A stretch of DNA of 64,000 bases from an uncultured Olleya sp. GTDB taxonomy: Bacteria; Bacteroidota; Bacteroidia; Flavobacteriales; Flavobacteriaceae. Under the pieces are notes generated by a model. It was not told the origin of the DNA, ran no database searches, and saw only the letters and a program-made list of their open reading frames with translations. The translations under genes and the position numbers were made by a program. Below, piece by piece: positions 1 to 8,700 of this stretch. The stretch spans positions 62,001-126,000 of the forward strand of contig CANNFD010000001.1 of assembly GCA_947503885.1 (NCBI GenBank). Reading direction: 5' to 3'. Within the stretch, counting starts at the first letter, position 1, and every line of letters starts with the position of its first letter.

Positions 1-360
1 ATCACAATGTACTACTGTTTTTATTTTTTTTGAAAAATAAAAACTATCAACACCATAACCACCTGTTAAATCTATTAATGAATTGCCGGAAACTAAATTA
101 GCTTTGTATTGCGCTGTAGTTTCGGATGATGTTTGCTCAATATTAAGTTTTGAGGGATAATATATTTTATTAGTATTAAACCACGTTGGTAGTTTTTTTA
201 TACATTTTTGCTTAGCTTCAATTTGTGTAAATATATCTTGATGTAAATTTTTATTAAAAGGGATGCCTTTTAATGCTAAATCAGAGACGTTTAAATTAAT
301 ATTATCATTTATAAATTTCTGAATATTATTATTTAATATTTCTTTATTAAAATTAGTCAT
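1..360 (-). CDS. Class I SAM-dependent methyltransferase, THUMP-like family (N-terminal 120 residues, runs off the window)
   Basis: The reverse strand opens with ATG at 358-360 and stays open to the window edge, giving 120 residues without a stop. The visible part ends with the sequence SLIDLTGGYGVDSFYFS, which looks like SAM-binding motif I (DLTGG.G.D). The preceding LPTW and SSEtTA-type stretch resembles the helical N-terminus of the THUMP-like methyltransferases common in Flavobacteriaceae. It probably methylates RNA, but the substrate cannot be read here because the catalytic part lies outside. Its start overlaps the stop of the upstream AI-2E permease gene by 8 bp, so the two are translationally coupled at the end of a long minus-strand run. 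Confidence 0.75.
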   Translation of the reverse strand, partial: MTNFNKEILNNNIQKFINDNINLNVSDLALKGIPFNKNLHQDIFTQIEAKQKCIKKLPTWFNTNKIYYPSKLNIEQTSSETTAQYKANLVSGNSLIDLTGGYGVDSFYFSKKIKTVVHCD

Positions 361-1447
361 TTAGTCCTTTTGTCAATTTACTTACGACTCTATATTCTGA
401 TAAAAATTCCTTAGAAATAACTTTTAAAGCTGTATAAGTTGGGATTGCTAAAATCATTCCTACAATACCAAATAACAATCCTGCTATAATTATTATTAAA
501 AATATCTCTAATGGATGTGACTTTACACTCTTAGAAAAAATAAATGGTTGACTGATAAAATTATCTACAAGTTGAGCTATAATAAATCCTAGCATTACAT
601 ATAAAGTTTTAGGTAATATTACATCACTAAAATTTTGGCCTAGATTACTAGACATGCTTAGAAGAATAAGTAAAAAAGCACTTATTATGGGTCCTACATA
701 AGGAATAATATTTAAAAGTGCACATAATGTTGCTATAATTACTGCATTTTGGATACCAAAAATTAATAATACAATAGAATAAATAACAAATAAAATTATC
801 AACTGTAATAATAATCCTCCAAAATATCTGGTTAATAAATCACGAATTGTAACAAATGATTTTCTTAATCTTTTTTCATGTTTTTTTGGTAGGATTGTAA
901 TGATACCCGTACTCATTAATTTACTGTCTTTTAAGAAGAAAAAAGAAATAAATAATACTGAAAACAAGCCTATACTAAAACTACCAAAACCGGCAATTAC
1001 ATAGTTTAAAAACTCAGGAATTACACCAAAATTAATTTTTGACATAAATTTAGAATCTTTAATAGACTCTTCGACATCAGTAGAATTTAACCCAAAATGA
1101 CTAATGACTTCAGTATATAAGTTTTCAATATTATTTTGAAGCAAATCAATGTCTAACAGTGCTAAATTTTGACCTTGTTCTATAATTAAAGGTATAAATA
1201 AGCTGATAAGACCAAAAATTATTGCTAAAAAAACAATCATAGTAGTTACTACAGCAAAAGTGTCTGTAAACTTTAATTTAGTTTTTAAAAATCTAACTAA
1301 TGGTCGCCCTAATAAGGATACAATACTTGCTAAGACTACATAAATTATAACGGATTGTATTTTATAAATAAACCATAATAAAACAGCAATACCTATAAGA
1401 GTAGCTATTGCTTTTAATATTCCGTTTGCTATAATTTTTGATGTCAT
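353..1447 (-). CDS. AI-2E family transporter (UPF0118/PerM-like membrane protein)
   Basis: A 364-residue polytopic membrane protein. N-terminal hydrophobic helices (residues about 10-80) are followed by a soluble stretch (about 110-165) and a C-terminal bundle with the family-typical segments IPYVGPIISAFLLIL, FISQPFIFSKSVKSHPLEI and GILGMILAIP-like text (here GIVGMILAIPTYTALK). The family includes the putative AI-2 exporter TqsA and PerM; the substrate is unknown for this member. I chose ATG at 1447 (MTSKIIANG). A longer frame to 1513 would overlap the upstream methylase gene by 41 bp and adds a non-family N-terminus. Upstream gap 25 bp, downstream overlap 8 bp, consistent with one transcript. 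Confidence 0.88.
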   Translation of the reverse strand: MTSKIIANGILKAIATLIGIAVLLWFIYKIQSVIIYVVLASIVSLLGRPLVRFLKTKLKFTDTFAVVTTMIVFLAIIFGLISLFIPLIIEQGQNLALLDIDLLQNNIENLYTEVISHFGLNSTDVEESIKDSKFMSKINFGVIPEFLNYVIAGFGSFSIGLFSVLFISFFFLKDSKLMSTGIITILPKKHEKRLRKSFVTIRDLLTRYFGGLLLQLIILFVIYSIVLLIFGIQNAVIIATLCALLNIIPYVGPIISAFLLILLSMSSNLGQNFSDVILPKTLYVMLGFIIAQLVDNFISQPFIFSKSVKSHPLEIFLIIIIAGLLFGIVGMILAIPTYTALKVISKEFLSEYRVVSKLTKGLND

Positions 1448-1472
1448 GTTGTAAATATAATTTTTTTGAAAT

Positions 1473-1979
1473 CTATTTTGACAAAATTTGCTTTGTAATT
1501 TCAAAAAGAGCAATACTTGTTGCTTGAACTACATTCATACTACTATTTTGTCCAAACATATCAATATGAACAATTGCATCACATAATTTTAGAATATTTT
1601 CTGAAACGCCGAAGTTTTCATCACCAATTACTAAAGCAATGGGTTTATTAGTATCAAAATTAAATTGATGTAAGGCTTTGCTATTTGTGGTGATTTCTAA
1701 TGCTATTATAGAATATCCGTTTTGTTTAAGGTTAGTGACCACATCTAATGCAGAGTCTTTTACTTCAAAGTTTACAACTTTTTCTGTGGCACGAGACGTT
1801 TTTGTCATTTTACGTCCCAATGGAATATCTGTTCCGCAAAATACTAATTTTTCAACCCCAAAAGCATCACAAGCTCTGAACAAACTACCAATATTTGGTG
1901 CATTTGTAACGTTTTGGCAAATTATAGTTAAAGGGAACTGTTGCTGCTTAAAATTTGTGTTATAATGGGTAAGTTGCAA
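1473..1979 (-). CDS. TrmH/SpoU-family RNA 2'-O-methyltransferase
   Basis: A 168-residue SPOUT methylase lacking any extra N-terminal RNA-binding domain. All three SpoU motifs are visible: NVTNAPNIGSLFRACDAFG near residues 24-42, VIGDENFGVSE near 116-126, and SSMNVVQATSIALFE near 146-160, which form the knotted SAM site. It transfers a methyl group to a ribose 2'-OH of tRNA or rRNA; the exact position is not predictable. The start is TTG at 1979; no in-frame ATG exists nearby and family members begin with a similar QLTHY stretch, so TTG looks genuine. Lies between a DUF4159 gene and an AI-2E permease on the same strand. Confidence 0.88.
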   Translation of the reverse strand: MQLTHYNTNFKQQQFPLTIICQNVTNAPNIGSLFRACDAFGVEKLVFCGTDIPLGRKMTKTSRATEKVVNFEVKDSALDVVTNLKQNGYSIIALEITTNSKALHQFNFDTNKPIALVIGDENFGVSENILKLCDAIVHIDMFGQNSSMNVVQATSIALFEITKQILSK

Positions 1980-2058
1980 TTGAAAGTTATGTTTAAAAGA
2001 TGAAACTATTGAAAGTAAAAATAGTATAAGAATTACTAATTAAATTATTTTTATAATT

Positions 2059-2700
2059 TTAATTTTCAAAAACATATTTAACAATATTTGCTCCCATTTT
2101 TAAAGCTTTTAACCGTATGTCTTCTGGATCATTATGTACTTCTTGATCTTCCCAACCATCACCTAAATCACTTTCAAATGTAAATAAAACAACTAAACGT
2201 TGTTTATGATATAGTCCAAAAGCTTGTGGTCTTTTACCATCGTGTTCATGTATTTTAGGTAAGCCATCCTTAAACGGGAAAGCTGAACTAAAAATAGGGT
2301 GGGTAGTAGGCAACTCTTCTAGTTCTTGATTTGGAAATATTTTTTTAAGTTCTTTAATTATATATGGTTGCATTCCGTAATTATCATCAATATGTAAAAA
2401 ACCTCCAGATACTAAATAGTTGCGAATGTTTAGGACCTCGTCATCATCAAAAAGCACATTACCGTGACCTGTCATGTGTATAAAAGGAAATCTAAATATA
2501 TCAATACTACTAGCTTCAACCGTTTCTGGTTTTGCGTTAATTTGTGTATCAATATTGTCATTACAAAATTTAATAAGGTTTGGTAAAGCTGTTGGATTAC
2601 TATACCAATCACCACCACCTTTATATTTTAAAACAGCTAAATCTTGACTATATGAAATTATAGAAAGTAGTACAAAACAAAGGGATAGTTTAAATTTCAT
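2059..2700 (-). CDS. DUF4159 domain-containing secreted protein
   Basis: A 213-residue protein with a clear signal peptide (MKFKLSLCFVLLSIISYS, cleavage before QD). The mature part matches the DUF4159 pattern: a Gly-rich stretch (KGGGDWYSNP), then a flavodoxin-like or GATase-like core with HMTGHGNVLF, a GGFLHIDDNYG loop and a late FESDLGDGWED loop. Function is unknown; the family is common in Bacteroidota and some members are annotated as glutamine amidotransferase-like. It starts 4 bp after the rsmE stop, so it is expressed with rsmE. The export signal means it does not act together with the neighbouring RNA methylases. Confidence 0.85.
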   Translation of the reverse strand: MKFKLSLCFVLLSIISYSQDLAVLKYKGGGDWYSNPTALPNLIKFCNDNIDTQINAKPETVEASSIDIFRFPFIHMTGHGNVLFDDDEVLNIRNYLVSGGFLHIDDNYGMQPYIIKELKKIFPNQELEELPTTHPIFSSAFPFKDGLPKIHEHDGKRPQAFGLYHKQRLVVLFTFESDLGDGWEDQEVHNDPEDIRLKALKMGANIVKYVFEN

Positions 2701-2704
2701 AATA

Positions 2705-3409
2705 TTATTGATTTATAAACGCGACGCTATGACAGGCTACAATTGCAGCAGTTTCTGTGCGTAAACGTGTATCACCCAAAGTTACAGGAATAAATTTATT
2801 TTTAATTGCCAATTCTATTTCTTTAATAGAAAAGTCTCCTTCTGGTCCAATTAAAATTGTAATTTCTTGCTTTTTATTAACTTGAGATTTTAGTGATTTT
2901 TTATCAGTTTCTTCGCAATGAGCTACAAATAAATCTCCCGTAAAGTCTTGAATAATATAGTCTTTAAAGTTAATTGGTGGATTTAAAATAGGGTAGTAGC
3001 AATTTAGCGATTGCTTCATGGCCGACTGAATTATTTTTTCATACCGTTCTATTTTTACAGTTTTTCTTTCGCTATGATCACAGATTATTGGGGTAATAGT
3101 TGTTATGCCAATCTCTGTAGCTTTTTCTAAAAACCATTCGTAACGATCATTCATTTTTGTTGGAGCAACAGCTAAATGCAATGTATAGTCTAATGGTTGT
3201 TGCAGAGTAGTTTCTAAAACATTAACCACACAGTTTTTTTGATCTGCAATTGATAATTCTGCTTTAAACAAATACCCTTTACCATTAGTAATGTGTAGTA
3301 AGTCTCCAACATTTTTTCTTAAAACCTTAATAATATGCCTGCTCTCATCTTTAGGGAATGAGAATTGCTTGGAGTCTGCTTCTATATTTGGATTGTAAAA
3401 TAATTGCAT
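2705..3409 (-). CDS. rsmE: 16S rRNA (uracil(1498)-N(3))-methyltransferase RsmE
   Basis: A 234-residue SPOUT methylase with the RsmE layout: an N-terminal PUA-like barrel (residues 1-70, with FPKDESRHIIKVLR) and a C-terminal knot with EKATEIGITTITPIICDHSERK, LIGPEGDFS, and LGDTRLRTETAAI. It methylates N3 of U1498 in 16S rRNA. I use the ATG at 3409 (MQLFYNPNI), which matches the usual family start; an ATG six codons upstream is possible. A strong terminator (3437-3470) separates it from the small secreted gene upstream, so rsmE probably has its own promoter, and DUF4159 follows after 4 bp. Confidence 0.95.
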   Translation of the reverse strand: MQLFYNPNIEADSKQFSFPKDESRHIIKVLRKNVGDLLHITNGKGYLFKAELSIADQKNCVVNVLETTLQQPLDYTLHLAVAPTKMNDRYEWFLEKATEIGITTITPIICDHSERKTVKIERYEKIIQSAMKQSLNCYYPILNPPINFKDYIIQDFTGDLFVAHCEETDKKSLKSQVNKKQEITILIGPEGDFSIKEIELAIKNKFIPVTLGDTRLRTETAAIVACHSVAFINQ

Positions 3410-3436
3410 AAAAAATAGTTGATACAAATCTAAAAA

Positions 3437-3470
3437 AAAAGTGCTTTCTAATTAATTAGAAAGCACTTTT
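3437..3470 (-). terminator. Rho-independent terminator of the small secreted protein gene
   Basis: A near-perfect hairpin: AAAGTGCTTTCT and AGAAAGCACTTT arms around AATTAATT. On the minus strand the stem is followed by a run of nine T. It ends the 3492-3719 gene before rsmE. On the plus strand the tail is weaker. Confidence 0.9.
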
Positions 3471-3491
3471 AATTATTTTTTTTAAATAATA

Positions 3492-3719
3492 TTAATCAGG
3501 GGTACCACAAAAAATATCTCCATGATCTAAATGTGTTTGTAAAGCATTTAAGCTAATTGTAATTTCATGCATATTTGCTGGATTACCTGGTGGTATATGG
3601 CAAATAGTTATTTTGTGGTTGTGATTATTTCCTTTATTTTTATTTTGATTTACTGTATCTGTATTAGATGAAAAAAATGACATCACTAGTGTAAATAAAA
3701 CAACTTCTATAACTTTCAT
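3492..3719 (-). CDS. Small secreted protein with CHIPPGNP Cys/His motif
   Basis: A 75-residue product with a signal peptide (MKVIEVVLFTLVMSFFSS), an Asn/Lys/His-rich linker, and a C-terminal domain ICHIPPGNPANMHEI...HLDHGDIFC. I recognise the CHIPPGNP..H.I...A...HL.HGD signature: it normally occurs as a small domain inside or at the end of large secreted proteins of Bacteroidota and other phyla. Here it is almost the entire protein. Two Cys and several His could form a disulfide or bind metal, but that is inference. An ATG six codons upstream (3737) is possible; the chosen start gives the canonical signal peptide. It is monocistronic, with its own terminator. Confidence 0.75.
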   Translation of the reverse strand: MKVIEVVLFTLVMSFFSSNTDTVNQNKNKGNNHNHKITICHIPPGNPANMHEITISLNALQTHLDHGDIFCGTPD

Positions 3720-3849
3720 AATTATTGATTTTAACAATTGGATATTGTAAACTTACAATCAATAAGTAGTATTACACAAAAATTATGTTAAACAACTAAA
3801 ATTCTCTTTATATTGTAACAGTAAGCAGATATTATCGATGAAATGCACT

Positions 3850-4479
3850 TTATTTATCAATAACTTTAAGTACTTTAATTTCTTTTATCTTTTTAATTCG
3901 TTCTGTTTTTAATATAACATAATAGCTATTAGTTTCAGGGACTCTAACGGTGTAAATAGTATTTAATTTGTTGTCTAAATTAAACGCTTGCTCTTCAACT
4001 TCTGTAGGCATACTACCTTCTTTTAACCATCCAGAATCACCACCTCGTTTTGCATTTCTGTCCATGGAGTATCGTTTTGCTAAATCATCAAAGCTAATTC
4101 CTTCTTCATAAGACTTTAAGATTTCATTTTTATATTCTACAATTTTTGACACTTCTAATTTATTACCGTCAAAATAAATGTAACTAATACGGTAATGTCT
4201 TTCGTCTGTTTTATCTATTACTTTGTAATGTGTCGTATTAAATTCTGATTTAATAACTTCGGTATTTCCTACACTTGTACTAAATAATTTTGTTGCCAAT
4301 TTTGTTTTATGCTTAGCTTCATTAAATACTAAAATTTTATTTTTTCTTGATTTTTTAGTTTCTAAAAACTTTTCTGCTTGTTCAATTGTAACTATAGTAT
4401 CAAGTTCTTTTTCTAAACCTTTTTGAGCAAAAGAGAATAGAGTAATTAAGCAAAATGTAAGGTTAAGTAGGGTTTTCAT
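3850..4479 (-). CDS. Periplasmic PpiC-type (parvulin) peptidylprolyl isomerase
   Basis: A 209-residue protein with a signal peptide (MKTLLNLTFCLITLFSFA). Residues about 120-205 carry the parvulin core: a region starting near YEEGISFDDLAKRYSMDRN, the hallmark GGDSGWLKEGSMPTEVEEQAF, and a final strand ending in VILKTERI. Parvulins catalyse cis-trans isomerisation of Xaa-Pro bonds in periplasmic proteins, often outer-membrane clients. The first about 95 residues show no domain I recognise. It lies 77 bp downstream of tsaD on the same strand. The fold is complete, but the N-terminal extension is too short for a SurA-like chaperone domain. Confidence 0.85.
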   Translation of the reverse strand: MKTLLNLTFCLITLFSFAQKGLEKELDTIVTIEQAEKFLETKKSRKNKILVFNEAKHKTKLATKLFSTSVGNTEVIKSEFNTTHYKVIDKTDERHYRISYIYFDGNKLEVSKIVEYKNEILKSYEEGISFDDLAKRYSMDRNAKRGGDSGWLKEGSMPTEVEEQAFNLDNKLNTIYTVRVPETNSYYVILKTERIKKIKEIKVLKVIDK

Positions 4480-4556
4480 TTTAAATAGAATTTATTTAGA
4501 CAAAAAAACAAAAAATAAAGCTTAAATGAAGAAAATTTAGTGGCTTTTAAAAACTA

Positions 4557-5579
4557 TTAAATTTTCAATCTTGAATTAGCCATTACATTTTGTTGAGCAA
4601 AATCACCCTCCAAATATTTTAAATAGCCAACAATAGCTATCATAGCAGCATTATCTGTTGTAAATTCAAATTTAGGGACGTATGTTTCCCAACCATGTTT
4701 TGATTGACCATCTTTTAAAGCATGTCTTATACCACTATTTGCTGACACACCACCACCAATAGCAATATGTTTAATTCCGGTTTGCTTAACTGCTTTTTTA
4801 AGTTTATCAGTTAAAATACCTATAATGGTATATTGGATAGAAGCACAGATATCGTTTAAGTTGTCTTCAATAAAATTTGGATTAAGTTTTACTTGTTTTT
4901 GTATAAAATATAATACTGCTGTTTTAAATCCAGAAAAACTAAAATTAAGACCATCTACTTTTGGTTTTGTAAACGGATAGGCTTTAGGATTACCTAATTT
5001 AGCAAGTTTATCTATTTGAGGACCTGCAGGATAACCTAAACCTAATAGTTTACCACTTTTATCAAATGCTTCTCCAACAGCATCGTCAATAGTCTCTCCG
5101 ATAACCTCCATATCAAAATAATGGTTGACTTTTACAATTTGTGTGTGCCCACCAGAAATTGTCATTGCTAAAAACGGAAATGGCGGTTTTTTAAAACCAT
5201 CCTCATCTATAAAATGAGCTAAAATATGTGCTTGCATATGATTAACATCAATTAAAGGGATGTCTAACCCATATGCTAATGACTTAGCAAACGATGTACC
5301 CACTAACAAACTACCCATTAATCCTGGACCTTTAGTAAATGCTACTGCGTTAAGCTGATCTTTAGTAATTCCAGCTTTTTTTAATGCTTGGTCAACTACG
5401 GGTACAATATTTTGCTGATGAGCTCTAGAAGCTAATTCTGGAACCACACCACCATATTCTTCGTGTATTTTTTGACTCGCAATTACATTACTTAATATCT
5501 TTCCGTTATGGATTACAGATGCTGCTGTGTCGTCACAAGAACTTTCAATTCCGAGTATATAAATATTTTGTGAAGTCAT
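4557..5579 (-). CDS. tsaD: tRNA N6-adenosine threonylcarbamoyltransferase TsaD
   Basis: 340 residues, usual for TsaD. It transfers the threonylcarbamoyl group from TC-AMP to A37 of ANN-decoding tRNAs, working with TsaB and TsaE. Visible features: the ASKHA N-terminus GIESSCDDTA (residues 10-19), the metal-binding pair H114 and H118 in HMQAHILAHF, and the phosphate-binding GGGVSANSGIR loop in the C-terminal half. It is divergently transcribed from tamB across a 180-bp spacer, an arrangement I associate with Flavobacteriaceae. A minus-strand -7 element lies at 5656-5663. Confidence 0.97.
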   Translation of the reverse strand: MTSQNIYILGIESSCDDTAASVIHNGKILSNVIASQKIHEEYGGVVPELASRAHQQNIVPVVDQALKKAGITKDQLNAVAFTKGPGLMGSLLVGTSFAKSLAYGLDIPLIDVNHMQAHILAHFIDEDGFKKPPFPFLAMTISGGHTQIVKVNHYFDMEVIGETIDDAVGEAFDKSGKLLGLGYPAGPQIDKLAKLGNPKAYPFTKPKVDGLNFSFSGFKTAVLYFIQKQVKLNPNFIEDNLNDICASIQYTIIGILTDKLKKAVKQTGIKHIAIGGGVSANSGIRHALKDGQSKHGWETYVPKFEFTTDNAAMIAIVGYLKYLEGDFAQQNVMANSRLKI

Positions 5580-5655
5580 TAGTTATTTTTAGGCATAATA
5601 ATTGTTAATTTTGATGAATTGATTAACAACTAAATTACATTTGTTTAATTATTTG

Positions 5656-5663
5656 CAAAAGTA
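5656..5663 (-). promoter_or_regulatory. tsaD: Possible -7 element for tsaD
   Basis: On the minus strand the octamer reads TACTTTTG, an exact match to the Bacteroidota -7 consensus TAnnTTTG, about 77 bp before the tsaD ATG. No convincing -33 TTTG is seen at the right distance, so the call rests on the -7 alone. Confidence 0.4.
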
Positions 5664-5761
5664 AGATATTCCGTATAATTTTTAACTTAAAAAGAAGTAT
5701 CAAAAAAATTCTTAAAATAATAGGTAAATTAATAGCCATTCTGCTATTATTATTCATCATA

Positions 5762-8700
5762 TTGGTGTTGATTCTATCTATTCCAGCAGTTCAAACAGGT
5801 TTGGGTAGATACGCAACAGATTGGGTAAATGAGCAATATAAAACTAATATTAATATAGAAAAAGTAGGACTTCAATACAATGGAGATGTCCAAATTAAAG
5901 GTGTTTTAATTAGAGATTACACCAAAGACACACTAATTAGTGCTTCAGAATTAAATACCTCTATAATTAGTTTTAAAAAACTTTATAATGGCAAGTTAAA
6001 TTTTGGTGATATAAATTTGCAAGATTTAGTTTTTAATATTGTCACTTACAAAAATAAAACAGATACAAATTTAGATGTTTTTGTAGCCAGATTTGATGAC
6101 GATAATCCTAGAAAAGATAAAAGCGATTTTTTACTTTCATCAAGCGATGTTACCATATCCAACGGTACCTTTAATTTTGTAAATTACAATAAAGAAACCC
6201 CACACATACTTCAGTTTAATAAAATTAACTTAAACGGTACTAATTTTTTGATTGATGGAAGTGACGTAAAAACTAGAATAAATACTATGCAATTTGTAGA
6301 TAGTAGAGGTTTGAAATTAGAAAATCTAACTTCTAATTTTTCTTATTCACTATCAGAAATGCGTTTTGATGACTTAGACTTAAAAACTCCTGAATCTTAT
6401 CTAAAAGGAGATTTGACCTTTAGTTACGACAGAGAGGATTTTAAAGAGTTTGAAGACAAAGTAAAAGTCTCTGCTAATTTTACAGAAGGAAGTATTTTGT
6501 TAGATGAATTAAATGTGTTTTATAATGAATTTGGTAAAAATCAACGCGCAAATTTTTCTACAAATTTATCAGGTACTTTAAATAATTTAACAACAAATAA
6601 TTTAAAATTAGAAACTAGCAGAAACACTAAAATCTATGGTACAATAAATTTTAAAAACCTATTTAATGCTGAAGCTAATAACTTTGCAATGCAAGGTGAT
6701 TTTGATAATTTGTCGTCTAATTACAAGGATTTAAAAGCATTGCTACCAAATGTTCTAGGGGAGTCAATTCCTTCTGTTTTTGATAAATTAGGAAATTTTA
6801 AAATAACAGGTTATACAAATATTACACCTAATAAAATTAAAGCTAAATTAGAAATTAACACCTCTTTAGGGTTTGTGAATTCTGATTTAGAAATGTCAAA
6901 TATAGATAATATTGATTACGCCTCATATAAAGGTAATGTGATTTTAGATGAGTTTGATTTAGGTAAAATGCTTAGCGATCCAAAATTAGGTAAAACCTCT
7001 TTAAATGTTGATGTCGACGGTGTTGGATTTAAAAAAGAAAACCTTTCTACTCAATTAAAAGGTGATATTTATGGTATTAATTATAATACATATAATTATC
7101 AAAATATTGAAGTTAATGGACAATACAAACAAAGTAAATTTAACGGTAAGTTACTGTCCAATGATAAAAATTTAAAACTAGAATTTAATGGTTTAGCAGA
7201 TTTATCAAAAGATGCTAGAACCTTTGACTTTGTTGCTAAAGTAGATTACGCAAACCTTAAAGCTCTTAATTTTTATAATAGAGATGAACAGTCGGAATTT
7301 ACAGGTGTTGTGGACATGAAAATGGTTGCAAATAATATTGATGATGCTGTTGGAAGTATTAATTTTAAAAATACAGTCTATAAAAACGAAAACGATACAT
7401 ATACATTCAAGGATTTTGCTATAAGTTCTGAGTTTTCAGCTAACGAAAGACTTATAAAAGTAAACTCGCCAGAAATAGTTGAAGGTCAATTAAGCGGTAA
7501 TTTTAAATTTAAAGACTTAGAATTGCTTTTTGAAAACTCATTAAAAAGCATGTATACTAATTATGTGCCAAATACTATTGAAGGAAATCAATATGTTGAT
7601 TTTAATTTTAAAATTTATAATAAAATTATCGAAGTCTTCTTACCAGAAGTAGAAGTCGGTCAAAATACTTTTATTAGAGGTCGGGTTGAAAGTAATGAAA
7701 AAGCATTTAAGCTAACCTTTAAATCTCCAAAAATCAAGCTATTAGATTACTTTGCTAATGCTATTGAAGTGCAAGTAGATAATAACAACCCTTTATTTAA
7801 TACTTATGTAGAGGTTGACAGTGTTTACACTAATCATTACAATATATCAAAATTTAACTTAATTAATGTTACCATAAATGACACGCTATTTATGCGATCA
7901 GAGTTTAAAGGCGGTAAGCGTAATGATGATATTTATAACCTTAGTTTTTACCATACCATAAATGAAGAAAACATGTCTGTTTTTGGGTTTAAAAAAAGTG
8001 ACGTGACTTTTAAAGGTAATAAGTGGTACGTTAATGAAGATAAAAACAAGTTTAATAAACTAATTTTTGATAGAGATTTTAACAATTTTAAAATCGAAGA
8101 ATTAGTCATGAATCATCAAGATGAAGAGATTAAACTTGCAGGAGTAGTTAGAGATTCCACTTACAAAGACTTAAAATTAAATTTTAAGGATGTAGATCTA
8201 AATAAAATTGTTCCAAATGTAAAAGGACTAACGCTAGCTGGTAACATTAATGGTAATTTAGATGTTTTACAACAAAATGGTAACTATCTACCAAACTCTT
8301 CGATTACAATCGATGATTTAGAAGTAAACCAAACTTTTTTAGGGTCTTTTGACGCTAAAATTAAAGGTAATGCTACACTGTCTAATTACATAGTTGATGC
8401 TAAAATCAAAGACGATGACACTAACTCTTTTACAGCAAAAGGAGATATAAATATAGTTGATGATCAGGCAAATATTGATGTAGATTTAAACTTTAATAAG
8501 TTTAATCTTAACCTTTTAAATCCATTTTTAGAAGGCGTATTAAGTGATATTAGGGGTGATGTTTTTGGTACAACAAAAGTGATTGGTAATTTAAATAAAC
8601 CTAATTTTAATGGAGAATTAAAGATAGATAATGGTGGGTTAGGTGTGCCATATTTAAATGTAGATTATGGTTTTCAGGACAATGCATCTGTAACACTTAA

